NCBI RefSeq assembly: GCF_001938945.1
Contig: NZ_MKIO01000042.1
Span: 1 to 64,000, forward strand
From: Xaviernesmea rhizosphaerae
Lineage (GTDB): Bacteria; Pseudomonadota; Alphaproteobacteria; Rhizobiales; Rhizobiaceae
DNA: 64,000 bases
Direction of reading: 5' to 3'
Of this stretch, positions 24,928 through 32,432 are shown piece by piece (within the stretch, counting starts at the first letter, position 1; every line of letters starts with the position of its first letter). Made by a program: the position numbers and the translations under genes. The notes below the pieces were generated by a model that was not told the DNA's origin, did not search any database, and saw only the letters and a program-made list of their open reading frames with translations.

Positions 24928-25940
24928 GGGACCGTTCGCTCCTTCATCAGGAGAACAGCCAAGCCCTGCCAAAGGCCGCCGGGAGGGGATCGCGCGAGGC
25001 TACCGGCCGCCATCCTGCGATGACGGAAAGCGCATCACGCCGGCCGCGCGATGCAGCCTGTGAGCCGAAGCCCCTGGCTGGCATCGTGCCGCCATTTCTG
25101 GCCCGCCAAACGCTCGAAATGGCGGACGCAGAAACCCCTTTTCACCCCTGCCCTGTTCCAGGCCCGGGTGAATTGATCGCCGTTCCGGTCTTTCGAACCG
25201 GTTGGCTTTCCCGTGAGATGCCGAAGCTTGTCCCGCCTACCCCGAAGCGTGCCGCGATCGCCAGACCGGGAACCAGTCTGACGCGACAGCTACAGCCTTG
25301 GCCGCCGGTTCACGACGGGAACCGAGGCTCTGGCCGGGGAAACGGGGTGAGTGCTGCCGTTCGAGAAGAAAGGCAGAGATCCGCCTCGGCATGCCCTCCA
25401 TCGATCGCCGGTGCGACCGTCTATGAACCCTGCATGCGCGGGACCGACCTTGGCAGGACGAAAGCCGGAAAACGCGTTGCGACCCTTCAGTGTCGCTGTC
25501 TGCGCCTTCGGTCTTTTGTCTCGCAGCATGCTTTACCCGGACGAGATCCCGCCCTGCCTGCGCCAGCTCTTTCGGCTGACCGGCAGGCGCAGGACTTCCT
25601 TGACCGAAAGACGCCAAAGGCATCCGTCGATCCTGATGGGAGATGATGGGCAAATGCCATCCTCGCGCAAACGTCACGGGGACGATGCGCTCTCTCCGGG
25701 CATGGTTCATGGACGTCGCGGGGAAGGTCGGTCAGAGCGAATCAGTGGCAGCGCAGCTCGCCTTGCCCGGTGTCCGGATCTTGGCGCGAGCCCCATCGGC
25801 TGCCGACTGTCGATATCCACCGCATCTGTTGATTTAAGCGGTGGATCCAGCTTTCAGGGCAAGGATCTGAAATGACTCGAAAACTTCTCAAAGCATGAGA
25901 AAAATTCGAATCGAAGCCTTTCCTGAAAACCGTTCGACTC

Positions 25941-25969
25941 TTGACTTTGGCCTGAGGAAGTGATTCTCT
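25941..25969 (+). promoter_or_regulatory. Putative promoter of the counter-transcribed RNA
   Basis: TTGACT at 25941-25946 followed after 17 nt by a weak -10 (TTCTCT, 25964-25969) on the strand opposite repABC. It is about 20 nt before the start of the terminator-bearing small RNA, the expected geometry for incA-type RNAs. Confidence 0.5.
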
Positions 25970-25975
25970 TGAATT

Positions 25976-26027
25976 GCTACATTGAAGAGGGCTTCCAGAA
26001 TGGCGACGTTTTGGAGGCCTTTTTTTT
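25976..26027 (+). ncRNA. Counter-transcribed antisense RNA (ctRNA/incA) controlling repC
   Basis: A short RNA on the strand opposite repABC, between repB and repC. It ends in an 11-bp stem (GGCTTCCAGAA 25990-26000 with TTTTGGAGGCC 26009-26019, two G-U pairs) and a run of eight T. Such ctRNAs of roughly 50-60 nt repress repC translation and set copy number and incompatibility. The exact 5' end is inferred from the promoter. The distance to the repC start (about 1.05 kb) is much greater than usual. Confidence 0.8.
25990..26027 (+). terminator. Intrinsic terminator of the ctRNA
   Basis: An 11-bp stem, 8-nt loop and T8 tract. It overlaps the RNA and forms its regulatory hairpin. Confidence 0.85.
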
Positions 26028-26291
26028 GGCCTGTTCCGTTCCTTCCTTTCCGTGTTGATCTTTCTGTTGTCCCCGCACCGGGCCTTTTCTGCCCTGTGCG
26101 GAAGGTGGAGGAAGCGGGCGCCTCTTGCGGGCGCGGTCTCGCTTCGATGGTCTGAGGAGCTTTAAGCCGGTTTTCGTCTTCCGGTTCGCGGCTCCCTCAT
26201 TCTGCTTGCGACCAGACCGAAACAGCGCATCGCCCTTTCAGCCCCCTGCTGGTCGGGACGGCATCGCCGGCTCGGGCGATGCCGTGGCCTG

Positions 26292-27380
26292 TCAGCCTGT
26301 CTTCAACCGTTCGGCCACCAGCGCCGCCACCGCATCGGTGATCTCGGCCAGTTGCTCGGCGGAAAGGCTCGGCGAAAAGGCGATGCGCAGGGTGCGTCCG
26401 CGCGACAGCCGCGCCATGGCCCTCCCCTCCCCGTCCAGAAGCGCTTCGCCCGTCTCGCCCTCGCTCGGCTCTTCGAGCGCCTTGAGCACGGCGGCAAAGC
26501 GGCCATCGCTGTCGAGACGGCGGGCCGCTTCGCTCTCCGCCGTCGTCAGCGCGAGACCGCAGGCCGTGTCGTCACCGAGCTTGGCCGCCAGCGCCATCCA
26601 GCGATTGCGCCCCGCCTTCGGCGCCGGTCCGATCGCACGGGCCAGCGCATCGGGCACCGACTCTGCCACCTGGATCAGGCGCGACAGCTCGGTCTTGTCG
26701 ATCCCCAGCGCATCGCCGGCCAGCTTGCGGGCAAAGCCGCGCTGCACCAGCGTCTTGGCGAAGACGGCGCGTTCGATGAAGGAGAGATTGCGCCGCTCGG
26801 CATTTTCCTTGCCCTGGGCCAGCACCAGCTCGTCGTCGGTCAGCGGCCGGATGATCGCCTTGACCTTGCGGTCGAGGCGGCGCAACGCAGCAAGGCGGCG
26901 ATGGCCGTAAGCGGTCTGGAACCGGCCCTGCGATACCGGATGCGGACGCACCAGGATCGGCACCTGCTGGCCGCTTTCCTCAAGGCTCTTCACCAGCGCT
27001 TCGAAATCGGGATCCCCGCTTTCGCCATCGGCCAGCCGGTCGGTGACGAAGGAGCCGTCGATCAGCCCGGCATCGAGCAGCACCACGCGCTCGCCCTCCG
27101 CCAGGGCCTGGCGCAGATGGCGGGCTTCTTCGGCCTCGCGCGTCATGGCGCCAAGCGACAGGCCCATGGCCTTGACCGCGCCGGACGCGCTGCGCGGCGC
27201 GGGCGCCGACAAGACGGGTTTGTCTGTGGACGGGTTGACAGCTGTCAACGGGGTGTCATGGGGCTGTGTCGTCTGGGGCGCGGTTTCTCCCGCGGCATCC
27301 GCCAGAGGCTGGAGATCGGCCGGCTTCAGCGCACCGCCTGAGAACAACGAACGCAATGCATCCTTGCGATTGACTGCCAT
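26292..27380 (-). CDS. repB: Plasmid partitioning protein RepB (ParB family)
   Basis: Predicted 362 aa. It has an N-terminal RepA-interacting region, a ParB core with PILVRPHP, TAYGHRRLAALRRL and NAERRNLSFIERA, and a helix-turn-helix LAGDALGIDKTELSRLIQV. The C-terminal part is a dimerisation region. It binds parS sites and segregates the replicon together with RepA, and it co-represses the operon. The ATG shares one base with the repA stop (TAATG), so translation is coupled. A perfect parS site lies inside the coding sequence at codons 45-50 (read as LTAVN). Followed by the ctRNA region and repC. Confidence 0.95.
   Translation of the reverse strand: MAVNRKDALRSLFSGGALKPADLQPLADAAGETAPQTTQPHDTPLTAVNPSTDKPVLSAPAPRSASGAVKAMGLSLGAMTREAEEARHLRQALAEGERVVLLDAGLIDGSFVTDRLADGESGDPDFEALVKSLEESGQQVPILVRPHPVSQGRFQTAYGHRRLAALRRLDRKVKAIIRPLTDDELVLAQGKENAERRNLSFIERAVFAKTLVQRGFARKLAGDALGIDKTELSRLIQVAESVPDALARAIGPAPKAGRNRWMALAAKLGDDTACGLALTTAESEAARRLDSDGRFAAVLKALEEPSEGETGEALLDGEGRAMARLSRGRTLRIAFSPSLSAEQLAEITDAVAALVAERLKTG
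27234..27249. other. parS partition site (intragenic)
   Basis: A perfect 16-bp palindrome, GTTGACAGCTGTCAAC, inside repB. It matches the GTTNNCNGCNGNNAAC consensus of repABC centromere sites and is identical to the site at 28912-28927. Directly after it, CGGGGTGTCA is not a second site. Confidence 0.9.
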
Positions 27381-28648
27381 TAGCGGCCATCCCCATGACG
27401 GCCCCAGGCAGCATGAATCAAACTCTCGATTTCGCTGTTGACGGCATTCAGGCTTTCCAGCGCCCGGTCATAAGTGGAGCGGGTGAAGTTTTCGCGACCG
27501 ACCTCGTAAAGCGTTTGCTTGGTCAGGCCGGCATCGGAAATGGCGGTGGATTTCACCATGGTCGAGGTCAACACCCGCTCGCCGAACAGCGACCGCATGA
27601 AGCCGACGATCTGCGCCTGCGGCCCGTCATTGGGCTCGAAGCGGGTAACGAGATAGCGCAGGAAATCGAAATTCAGCGTGCCGCCGGCCTCGCGCACGAC
27701 GGCGAGAAGATCCGAGGTCATGAACAGGAACTGGTTCATCGAGGCGACGTCGAGCATTTGCGGATGCACTGTGACGATCACCGAGGTCGCCGCGCACAGC
27801 GCCGAAAGCGTGAGATAGCCGAGCTGCGGCGGGCAATCGAGAATGACGACGTCATAATCATCGGCGACGCTTTCGAGCGCTGCCTGCACCCGGGCGAAGA
27901 ACATCGGGCCGGCATCGCTGCCTTGATGGCGGTCAGACAAGGCCCTGGGCGTCGCATGCTCGAACTCCTGCAGTTCGAGATTGCCCGGCACCAGATCCAG
28001 CCCGTCAAAATAGGTCTTGCGAATGATCGCCTGCAGCGGCCGGATCTCTTCGTCATAACGGATCGCGCCATAGAGCGTGTCGTTGCCGGTGAGATCCAGC
28101 TCAGGCTGATAGCCGAACAAGGCGGACAGCGAGGCCTGCGGGTCGAGATCGACCGCGAGCACGCGGTGCCCCGCCAGCGCCAGATATTGCGCTAGATGCA
28201 CCGAGGAGGTGGTCTTGCCCGAGCCGCCCTTGAAATTGGTGACGGCGATGACCTGCAAATGTTCGCCGCGCGCGGGATCGCGGTGGCGCAGATAGCCGCG
28301 CGCCTTGGCGAGGTTGTTCTTGGTGAGCGCCAGTTCGCCGAGATGGCGGCGCAGGGCATTGATGTCCGCCAGCGTATAGGAGCGCCGCCCGGCAATGCCG
28401 GTCTCCGGCTGCGGCCCCTCGCCGGCTAAGGAGAGCTGTCGCAGATAGCCGTCGGACACGCCGATCAGCCGCGCGGCCTCGCCGGAGGTGAAACTGCGCA
28501 GCGTCTTCTGCGCGGAGGGCGCAAACAGCCGGTCGCGCATCGCTTTCAGCTGGTCTGACAGCGCGCGTGCATCCGCTGCGATCGCCTCATCGGCCGGGAT
28601 CGCCATGCTGTCACCCTGCAATCGTCGTTCCGCCATCATCTCGTTCAT
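27380..28648 (-). CDS. repA: Plasmid partitioning ATPase RepA (ParA family)
   Basis: Predicted 422 aa. An N-terminal MerR-like helix-turn-helix (SGEAARLIGVSDGYLRQL, about 55-72) precedes a ParA ATPase domain. That domain has a deviant Walker A FKGGSGKTT (139-147), Walker A' region VDLDPQASLSALFG, and Walker B VVILDCPPQLGYLTL. RepA drives segregation with RepB and represses the repABC promoter. ATG at 28648 was chosen as the most upstream start close to the hairpin operator; internal ATGs at codons 4 and 5 are possible. First gene of the operon, one-base overlap with repB. Confidence 0.95.
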   Translation of the reverse strand: MNEMMAERRLQGDSMAIPADEAIAADARALSDQLKAMRDRLFAPSAQKTLRSFTSGEAARLIGVSDGYLRQLSLAGEGPQPETGIAGRRSYTLADINALRRHLGELALTKNNLAKARGYLRHRDPARGEHLQVIAVTNFKGGSGKTTSSVHLAQYLALAGHRVLAVDLDPQASLSALFGYQPELDLTGNDTLYGAIRYDEEIRPLQAIIRKTYFDGLDLVPGNLELQEFEHATPRALSDRHQGSDAGPMFFARVQAALESVADDYDVVILDCPPQLGYLTLSALCAATSVIVTVHPQMLDVASMNQFLFMTSDLLAVVREAGGTLNFDFLRYLVTRFEPNDGPQAQIVGFMRSLFGERVLTSTMVKSTAISDAGLTKQTLYEVGRENFTRSTYDRALESLNAVNSEIESLIHAAWGRHGDGR

Positions 28649-28665
28649 GTCAAAGGTCCAATCCT

Positions 28666-28681
28666 CGGTGACTGTTCACCG
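28666..28681. promoter_or_regulatory. Hairpin/operator candidate just upstream of repA
   Basis: Perfect inverted arms CGGTGA and TCACCG around CTGT, 18 nt before the repA start codon. It is either an operator for RepA/RepB autoregulation or a leader hairpin around the ribosome site. Confidence 0.45.
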
Positions 28682-28911
28682 ATTCTCTCGCGCAGTAAAT
28701 ACGCGCCGCCAACGTGCTAACAGCCGATTTCGCCAGTTACGCCCCACGCAGCGAAATTCGCTTGCCGGCGTTACGGTGCCTCAAGGGTTGAGTCGCGTCA
28801 AGATCAAGGGGATGATCGCGTTTTCCGCAGGGAAATCGCAGTCTAGCCAGTATGGGCGGAATCACCGTCACGGGGAGGAATGCGGGCCTGGCGAGGTGCA
28901 GAGGCGTCATG

Positions 28912-28927
28912 GTTGACAGCTGTCAAC
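28912..28927. other. parS partition site upstream of repA
   Basis: Perfect palindrome GTTGACAGCTGTCAAC, identical to the intragenic site in repB. Together they form the centromere bound by RepB. Confidence 0.9.
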
Positions 28928-29000
28928 CGAGCCTGTCTGTCAACGGCGCGATGGCCGGCCGCTGCCTTCAGTAGCTCCCGCTATTTAAACCGTGCGAAAA

Positions 29001-29036
29001 CCAGCCTTGTAGAGAAAGCCAGCCTTGTAGAGAAAG
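29001..29036. repeat. 18-bp perfect tandem repeat
   Basis: Two exact head-to-tail copies of CCAGCCTTGTAGAGAAAG between the parS site and the histidine kinase gene. Function unknown. Repeats next to a centromere can be iteron-like or simply slippage products. Confidence 0.8.
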
Positions 29037-29113
29037 AGCGCCTTTGCGGCGCGATGACAGCCGCGCGGACCGCCGCTCGGGTCTTGGCAGCGCCAGCCGC
29101 GGCAGCCAATTCG

Positions 29114-30622
29114 TCAGCCCGCCTCGCCGCTGATCGCCGCCGGAAGGGTCAGCCGCACGCGCAGCCCGCCGAGAGGGCTCGTCTCCAGCGCCAGCCGACC
29201 GCCATAGAGCGTGACCAGCTCCTCCGCGATCGACAGGCCGAAGCCATCGCCGGGAACGGTCTCGTCCAGCCGCATGCCGGCTCTCAGCACCTCGGCGCGC
29301 CGCTCCCGCGCGATGCCGGGGCCGTCATCGTCGATCAGCAGCGTGATCATGCCGCCCTCGCGCGCGGCCGTCACCGCAATCGCGCTGGCCGCCCATTTGA
29401 AGGCATTGTCGAGCAGATTGCCGAGGATCTCCTCCGCATCCCGTGCCTCACAGCGCAGGAATAGATCCTTCATCCCGGCGATGTCGGCCGTCACCCTGCG
29501 CCCGGCATGAAGGCGCGGGAGAAGCGCGAGGAGATCGGCCAGAACCGGGGCAAGCGCGGTGGCGGCGCCGAGGCCCGCAGCACTGGCCGCCTTGCGCGCC
29601 AGCGCCAGATGGCGGCGGATGCGCTGCTCCATCCGCTCGGCCAGCCGGCCGAGTGCCCCGTCCGGATCCTTTTCGCGGTCCAGCGCCAGCGTCAGGCTGG
29701 CGAGCGGCGTCTTCAGCCCATGGGCGAGATTGGCGAAGTGCAGGCGCGTCTCGGCAAGCCGCGTCTCGTTCTGGTCAAGCAGCCGGTTGATCTCGGCCGT
29801 CAGCGGCTGCAATTCCCGCAGCTGTGCCGGTGCCAGCCGCGCGCGCGCGCCGCGCTCGATCGCCTGGATCTCATCGGTGAGCCGGCGCAGCGGCCGCAGG
29901 CCAAGACGCACCTGCAACAGCGTCCCCAGGGTCAGCATCAGCCCCAGCAGCAGCGTCAGCGGCAGGAGCCAGCCGAGCGCATCGCGCGCGGGAACGGTGA
30001 GCGCGCCCGCAGGGGCCGAGGCGATCAGGGTCACGCTGCGGCCCTCGACCATGGCGTCCTGCCGGCGCAGATAAAGGGCAGGGCCGGCGTGGTCTTCCAT
30101 GGCGAGATCGATCGGCCGGCGCGGCCGCTCCCCGCGATCGCCCGGCGCATCCGTGGGGGAAGCCGGCTCGACGGGCATCCCCGCGCCCTCAGCCGACGGA
30201 CGGTCCGGCCCTTCCGCATCATTGCGCCCGCGCGGCGGGTGCGGGCGCCGAGGCGGGGGCGAGATCAGCCGGCCGCCCGGTGTGTCGATCTGCCAGAGCC
30301 AGCCGGGGCGGTCAAAGGGCGGATTATCGAAAGCGCTGGACAGCATTGGCCTGCCCCCGGCATCGAAGGACAGCGCGCCTTTGAGCGCGGTGATCTGCAC
30401 GTCGAGCTGCTGGTCCACCTGCTCGCGCACCACATGGCTGACGGCAAACCAGAAAACACCCGCGCTGGCCGCCATGGTGGCGCCGACGAAGACCAGCGCG
30501 ATCGTCGTCAGTCGCCCCGCCAGGCTGCGCCCCGCCCGGGGGGAGCGCGGCTGCGCGGACGCGATCGCCGGCTCCTGCCCGGCCGCGTCCGGCGGCGTGG
30601 CGGGTTCCTCGACCGGGCTCAC
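29114..30622 (-). CDS. OmpR-type sensor histidine kinase (PhoQ/FeuQ-like)
   Basis: Predicted 502 aa starting at a GTG that overlaps the stop of the response regulator (GTGA). Membrane segments lie at about residues 40-62 and 215-238 and enclose a periplasmic domain with a striking Pro/Arg/Gly-rich insert (about 120-170). A HAMP-like linker follows (LRPLRRLTDEIQAIERG). The phosphorylated His301 lies in FANLAHGLKTPLASL. The ATPase domain has an N-box EEILGNLLDNAFKW and G-boxes DDDGPGIA and GDGFGLSIAEEL. It would phosphorylate the partner regulator in response to an envelope signal. The divergent OB-fold/proline-rich gene is the probable target. Confidence 0.9.
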   Translation of the reverse strand: MSPVEEPATPPDAAGQEPAIASAQPRSPRAGRSLAGRLTTIALVFVGATMAASAGVFWFAVSHVVREQVDQQLDVQITALKGALSFDAGGRPMLSSAFDNPPFDRPGWLWQIDTPGGRLISPPPRRPHPPRGRNDAEGPDRPSAEGAGMPVEPASPTDAPGDRGERPRRPIDLAMEDHAGPALYLRRQDAMVEGRSVTLIASAPAGALTVPARDALGWLLPLTLLLGLMLTLGTLLQVRLGLRPLRRLTDEIQAIERGARARLAPAQLRELQPLTAEINRLLDQNETRLAETRLHFANLAHGLKTPLASLTLALDREKDPDGALGRLAERMEQRIRRHLALARKAASAAGLGAATALAPVLADLLALLPRLHAGRRVTADIAGMKDLFLRCEARDAEEILGNLLDNAFKWAASAIAVTAAREGGMITLLIDDDGPGIARERRAEVLRAGMRLDETVPGDGFGLSIAEELVTLYGGRLALETSPLGGLRVRLTLPAAISGEAG

Positions 30623-31290
30623 GAGGCCTCCGCTCCCGCCGTCAGCCGGTAGCCCCGGCCGCGCACGGTCTCGATATGGTCGGCGCCGATCTTGCGGCGC
30701 AGCCGCGCCACGATCACTTCAAGGGAATTGGAATCGACCTCGGCATCGCCGTCATAGACGCGCTCCATCAGCTCGCGCCGGTCGATGACGATCTCCTTGC
30801 GCAGCATCAGGCAGGAGAGCACGCGCCATTCCAGCGCGGTCAGTTTCAGCGGCAGGCCGTCGCGCTCGAAGGTGCCGAGCTGGGCATCGAAGATCAGCGG
30901 GCCGCAGGCGATCTGCGCGCCGGCATGGCCGCTTGCCCGGCGCACCAGGGCGCGCAGGCGCAGCACCAGCTCTTCCACCTTGAAAGGCTTGGTCAGGAAA
31001 TCATCTGCGCCGGCCTTGAAGCTCGCCACCTTGTCCGGCCAGCCATCGCGCGCGGTCAGCACCAGAACGGGCAGATTGGCCGCCTGCGCGCGCCAGCCCT
31101 TCAGCACGGTGACGCCGTCGATCTTCGGCAGGCCGAGATCGAGCACGGCGACATCAAAGGTCTCGGTCGTGCCGGCATGCAGCGCGTCCTCGCCATTGGC
31201 GGCGCGATCGACCACGAAGTTTTCCGTCTTGAGATGCGCGGCGATCCTCGCGGCGAGATCGTCATCATCCTCGACCAGCAGAACCCGCAT
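30619..31290 (-). CDS. OmpR/PhoB-family response regulator
   Basis: Predicted 223 aa. The receiver domain has acidic residues EDDDD (8-12), the phosphoacceptor Asp51 (VAVLDLGLP), Thr in VLTARD and Lys in FLTKPFKV. The C-terminal winged helix has LTALEWRVLSCLMLRKE and SNSLEVIVARLRRKIGADHIETVRGRGYRL. The ATG at 31290 is preferred to the adjacent GTG at 31293, because GGAG is then 6 nt upstream. It overlaps the kinase gene by 4 nt. A PhoP-type direct repeat lies about 90-105 bp upstream, suggesting autoregulation and control of the divergent gene. Confidence 0.92.
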   Translation of the reverse strand: MRVLLVEDDDDLAARIAAHLKTENFVVDRAANGEDALHAGTTETFDVAVLDLGLPKIDGVTVLKGWRAQAANLPVLVLTARDGWPDKVASFKAGADDFLTKPFKVEELVLRLRALVRRASGHAGAQIACGPLIFDAQLGTFERDGLPLKLTALEWRVLSCLMLRKEIVIDRRELMERVYDGDAEVDSNSLEVIVARLRRKIGADHIETVRGRGYRLTAGAEAS

Positions 31291-31377
31291 CACGCGCTCC
31301 CTTGTTCCATCCCTGTTTCACCGCGTTCAAGCCCTGCACTGCCGGGCTTTCCCCGTCAAAGAGATAGGGCCGGCTGG

Positions 31378-31394
31378 CTTAACTCAAGCTGAAC
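31378..31394. promoter_or_regulatory. PhoP-like direct-repeat binding site
   Basis: CTTAAC-TCAAG-CTGAAC, i.e. GTTCAG-N5-GTTAAG on the other strand. This is two hexamers with an 11-bp period, the spacing used by PhoP/OmpR-class regulators. It lies in the divergent region between the response regulator and the OB-fold gene. Confidence 0.55.
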
Positions 31395-31407
31395 CGCGCG
31401 GTTCAGC
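31388..31407. repeat. 20-bp perfect palindrome in the divergent promoter region
   Basis: GCTGAACCGCGCGGTTCAGC, self-complementary throughout. It overlaps the right half of the direct repeat, so it may extend the regulator's binding site to a third half-site. Confidence 0.65.
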
Positions 31408-31468
31408 GGGGCGAGGGAAGGGCTTTGCTAAAACCCTGATCGTCGAACACGAACAGGAGATACGGATC

Positions 31469-32242
31469 ATGTCGACCGAAGAGACCAACACCAGCCTTCC
31501 CGCCGCCGAGCCCGCAGCGGTCACCGCTTCCGCTGCCTCGTCGCCGCGCCCCCGCCGTTTCGGCCTGGTGGCGCTCGGCATCCTGGCGCTGGGCCTTGCC
31601 GGCGGTGCTGCTGCCGGCATGACGCTGGCGCGTGGCCCTGAGGACACGACGCCGGCCAAGCCCGCCACCGTCGCGACCTTGAGCGACAGCGGCGTCATGA
31701 GCCTCAAGGGCAAGGTCGTCGAAATCTACGGCAATAAATTCGTGCTGCAGGATGGCAGCGGCCGTGCGCTGATCGAAACCGGCCGGGCAGGCGAGGATGG
31801 CGATCTCGTCAAAGCCAATGAGGAGGTGACGGTCGAGGGTCGCTTCGAGCATGGCTTCCTCCATGCGCGCAGCCTGACCCATGCCGATGGCACGGTGGCT
31901 ACGCTGCGCCTGCCGCCGCCGCCGCCGCCGCATCACGGCCCGCGCCCGGGTGGTCCCGGCCCTGATGGATGGGGTCCTGAGGGCCGGGGGCCTGATGGAA
32001 GGGGGCCGGATGGCTGGGGTCCCGGCCGCGCCGATTGTGGCCCTGCGGGGCCGCGCCACGCTGCCGGTCCGAAGCATGGTCCAGTGGAGGGCCCCGATCG
32101 GGGTCCGGATCAGGCCGGTATGCAGCCCCCGCCACCGCCGCTGGAACGAGGCGAGACCCCTGATGCGGCCCCGCCCGCCGCACCGCCGGCCGCACCGGCT
32201 GCAGCCGAGCCCGCCGCTCCCGCGCCGGCTCCCGCGCAGTAA
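31469..32242 (+). CDS. Membrane-anchored OB-fold-like protein with Pro/Gly-rich tail
   Basis: Predicted 257 aa. A short cytoplasmic N-terminus is followed by one membrane segment (about 31-51) and a small beta-rich domain (about 75-147: MSLKGKVVEIYGNKFVLQDG, EEVTVEGRFEHGFLHARSL). That domain resembles the bacterial OB-fold (BOF/DUF5666-like) group. The last 110 residues are low complexity: a run of prolines, HH, then repeats of GPDGWGP/GRGPDGR, and an Ala-Pro end. It probably sits in the periplasm. The ATG is preceded by AGGAG. Its position opposite the two-component genes and next to the PhoP-like site suggests it is regulated by them. Confidence 0.75.
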   Translation: MSTEETNTSLPAAEPAAVTASAASSPRPRRFGLVALGILALGLAGGAAAGMTLARGPEDTTPAKPATVATLSDSGVMSLKGKVVEIYGNKFVLQDGSGRALIETGRAGEDGDLVKANEEVTVEGRFEHGFLHARSLTHADGTVATLRLPPPPPPHHGPRPGGPGPDGWGPEGRGPDGRGPDGWGPGRADCGPAGPRHAAGPKHGPVEGPDRGPDQAGMQPPPPPLERGETPDAAPPAAPPAAPAAAEPAAPAPAPAQ

Positions 32243-32270
32243 CGCAAGCGGCCCCGCGCTGCTTCACAAA

Positions 32271-32299
32271 GCTCCGGGCCGGCCTTGCCGGCCCGGAGC
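32271..32299 (+). terminator. Strong hairpin after the OB-fold gene
   Basis: A perfect 13-bp stem GCTCCGGGCCGGC / GCCGGCCCGGAGC with loop CTT, 28 nt after the stop codon. No T tract, but very stable. Confidence 0.65.
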
Positions 32300-32432
32300 C
32301 TCACGCCTGAAATCGGATAGGCGGCCGGTTTTCGGGCTAGACCTGAACGATCAAAAAGACGGGATGAAAGGCTCGGCGCGACGCCTCGTCCCAATCCCGC
32401 TGTCCCGCCAAAGCCGGACAGGCATCATCGCC

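Larger units (their letters stand above)
24928..26291. other. Enlarged repB-repC intergenic region
   Basis: 1364 bp. The right 320 bp hold the counter-transcribed RNA gene and its promoter. The remaining roughly 1 kb (24928-25900) has several overlapping open frames on both strands (up to 208 codons on the plus strand at 25020-25646), but none resembles a known protein or has a good ribosome site. It may be an untranslated repC leader, a decayed insertion, or an unrecognised gene. A small TTCTCA..TGAGAA hairpin lies near 25885-25902. Confidence 0.6.
28649..29113. other. repABC promoter and centromere region
   Basis: 465 bp upstream of repA up to the 3' end of the histidine kinase gene. It contains a candidate operator hairpin, a parS site with a nearby half-site (CTGTCAACGG at 28939), and an 18-bp tandem repeat. 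No ORF is credible. The promoter for repABC should lie within about 100 bp of repA, but I cannot place clear -35/-10 boxes. Confidence 0.6.

Noticed and set aside
25020..25646. A 208-codon plus-strand open frame in the repB-repC gap
   Set aside because: No ribosome site, no recognisable motif and low-complexity Pro/Arg composition. Not annotated as a gene, though kept as a point to test.
29001..29036. The tandem repeat as a CRISPR array
   Set aside because: Only two copies, directly adjacent with no spacers and no cas genes.
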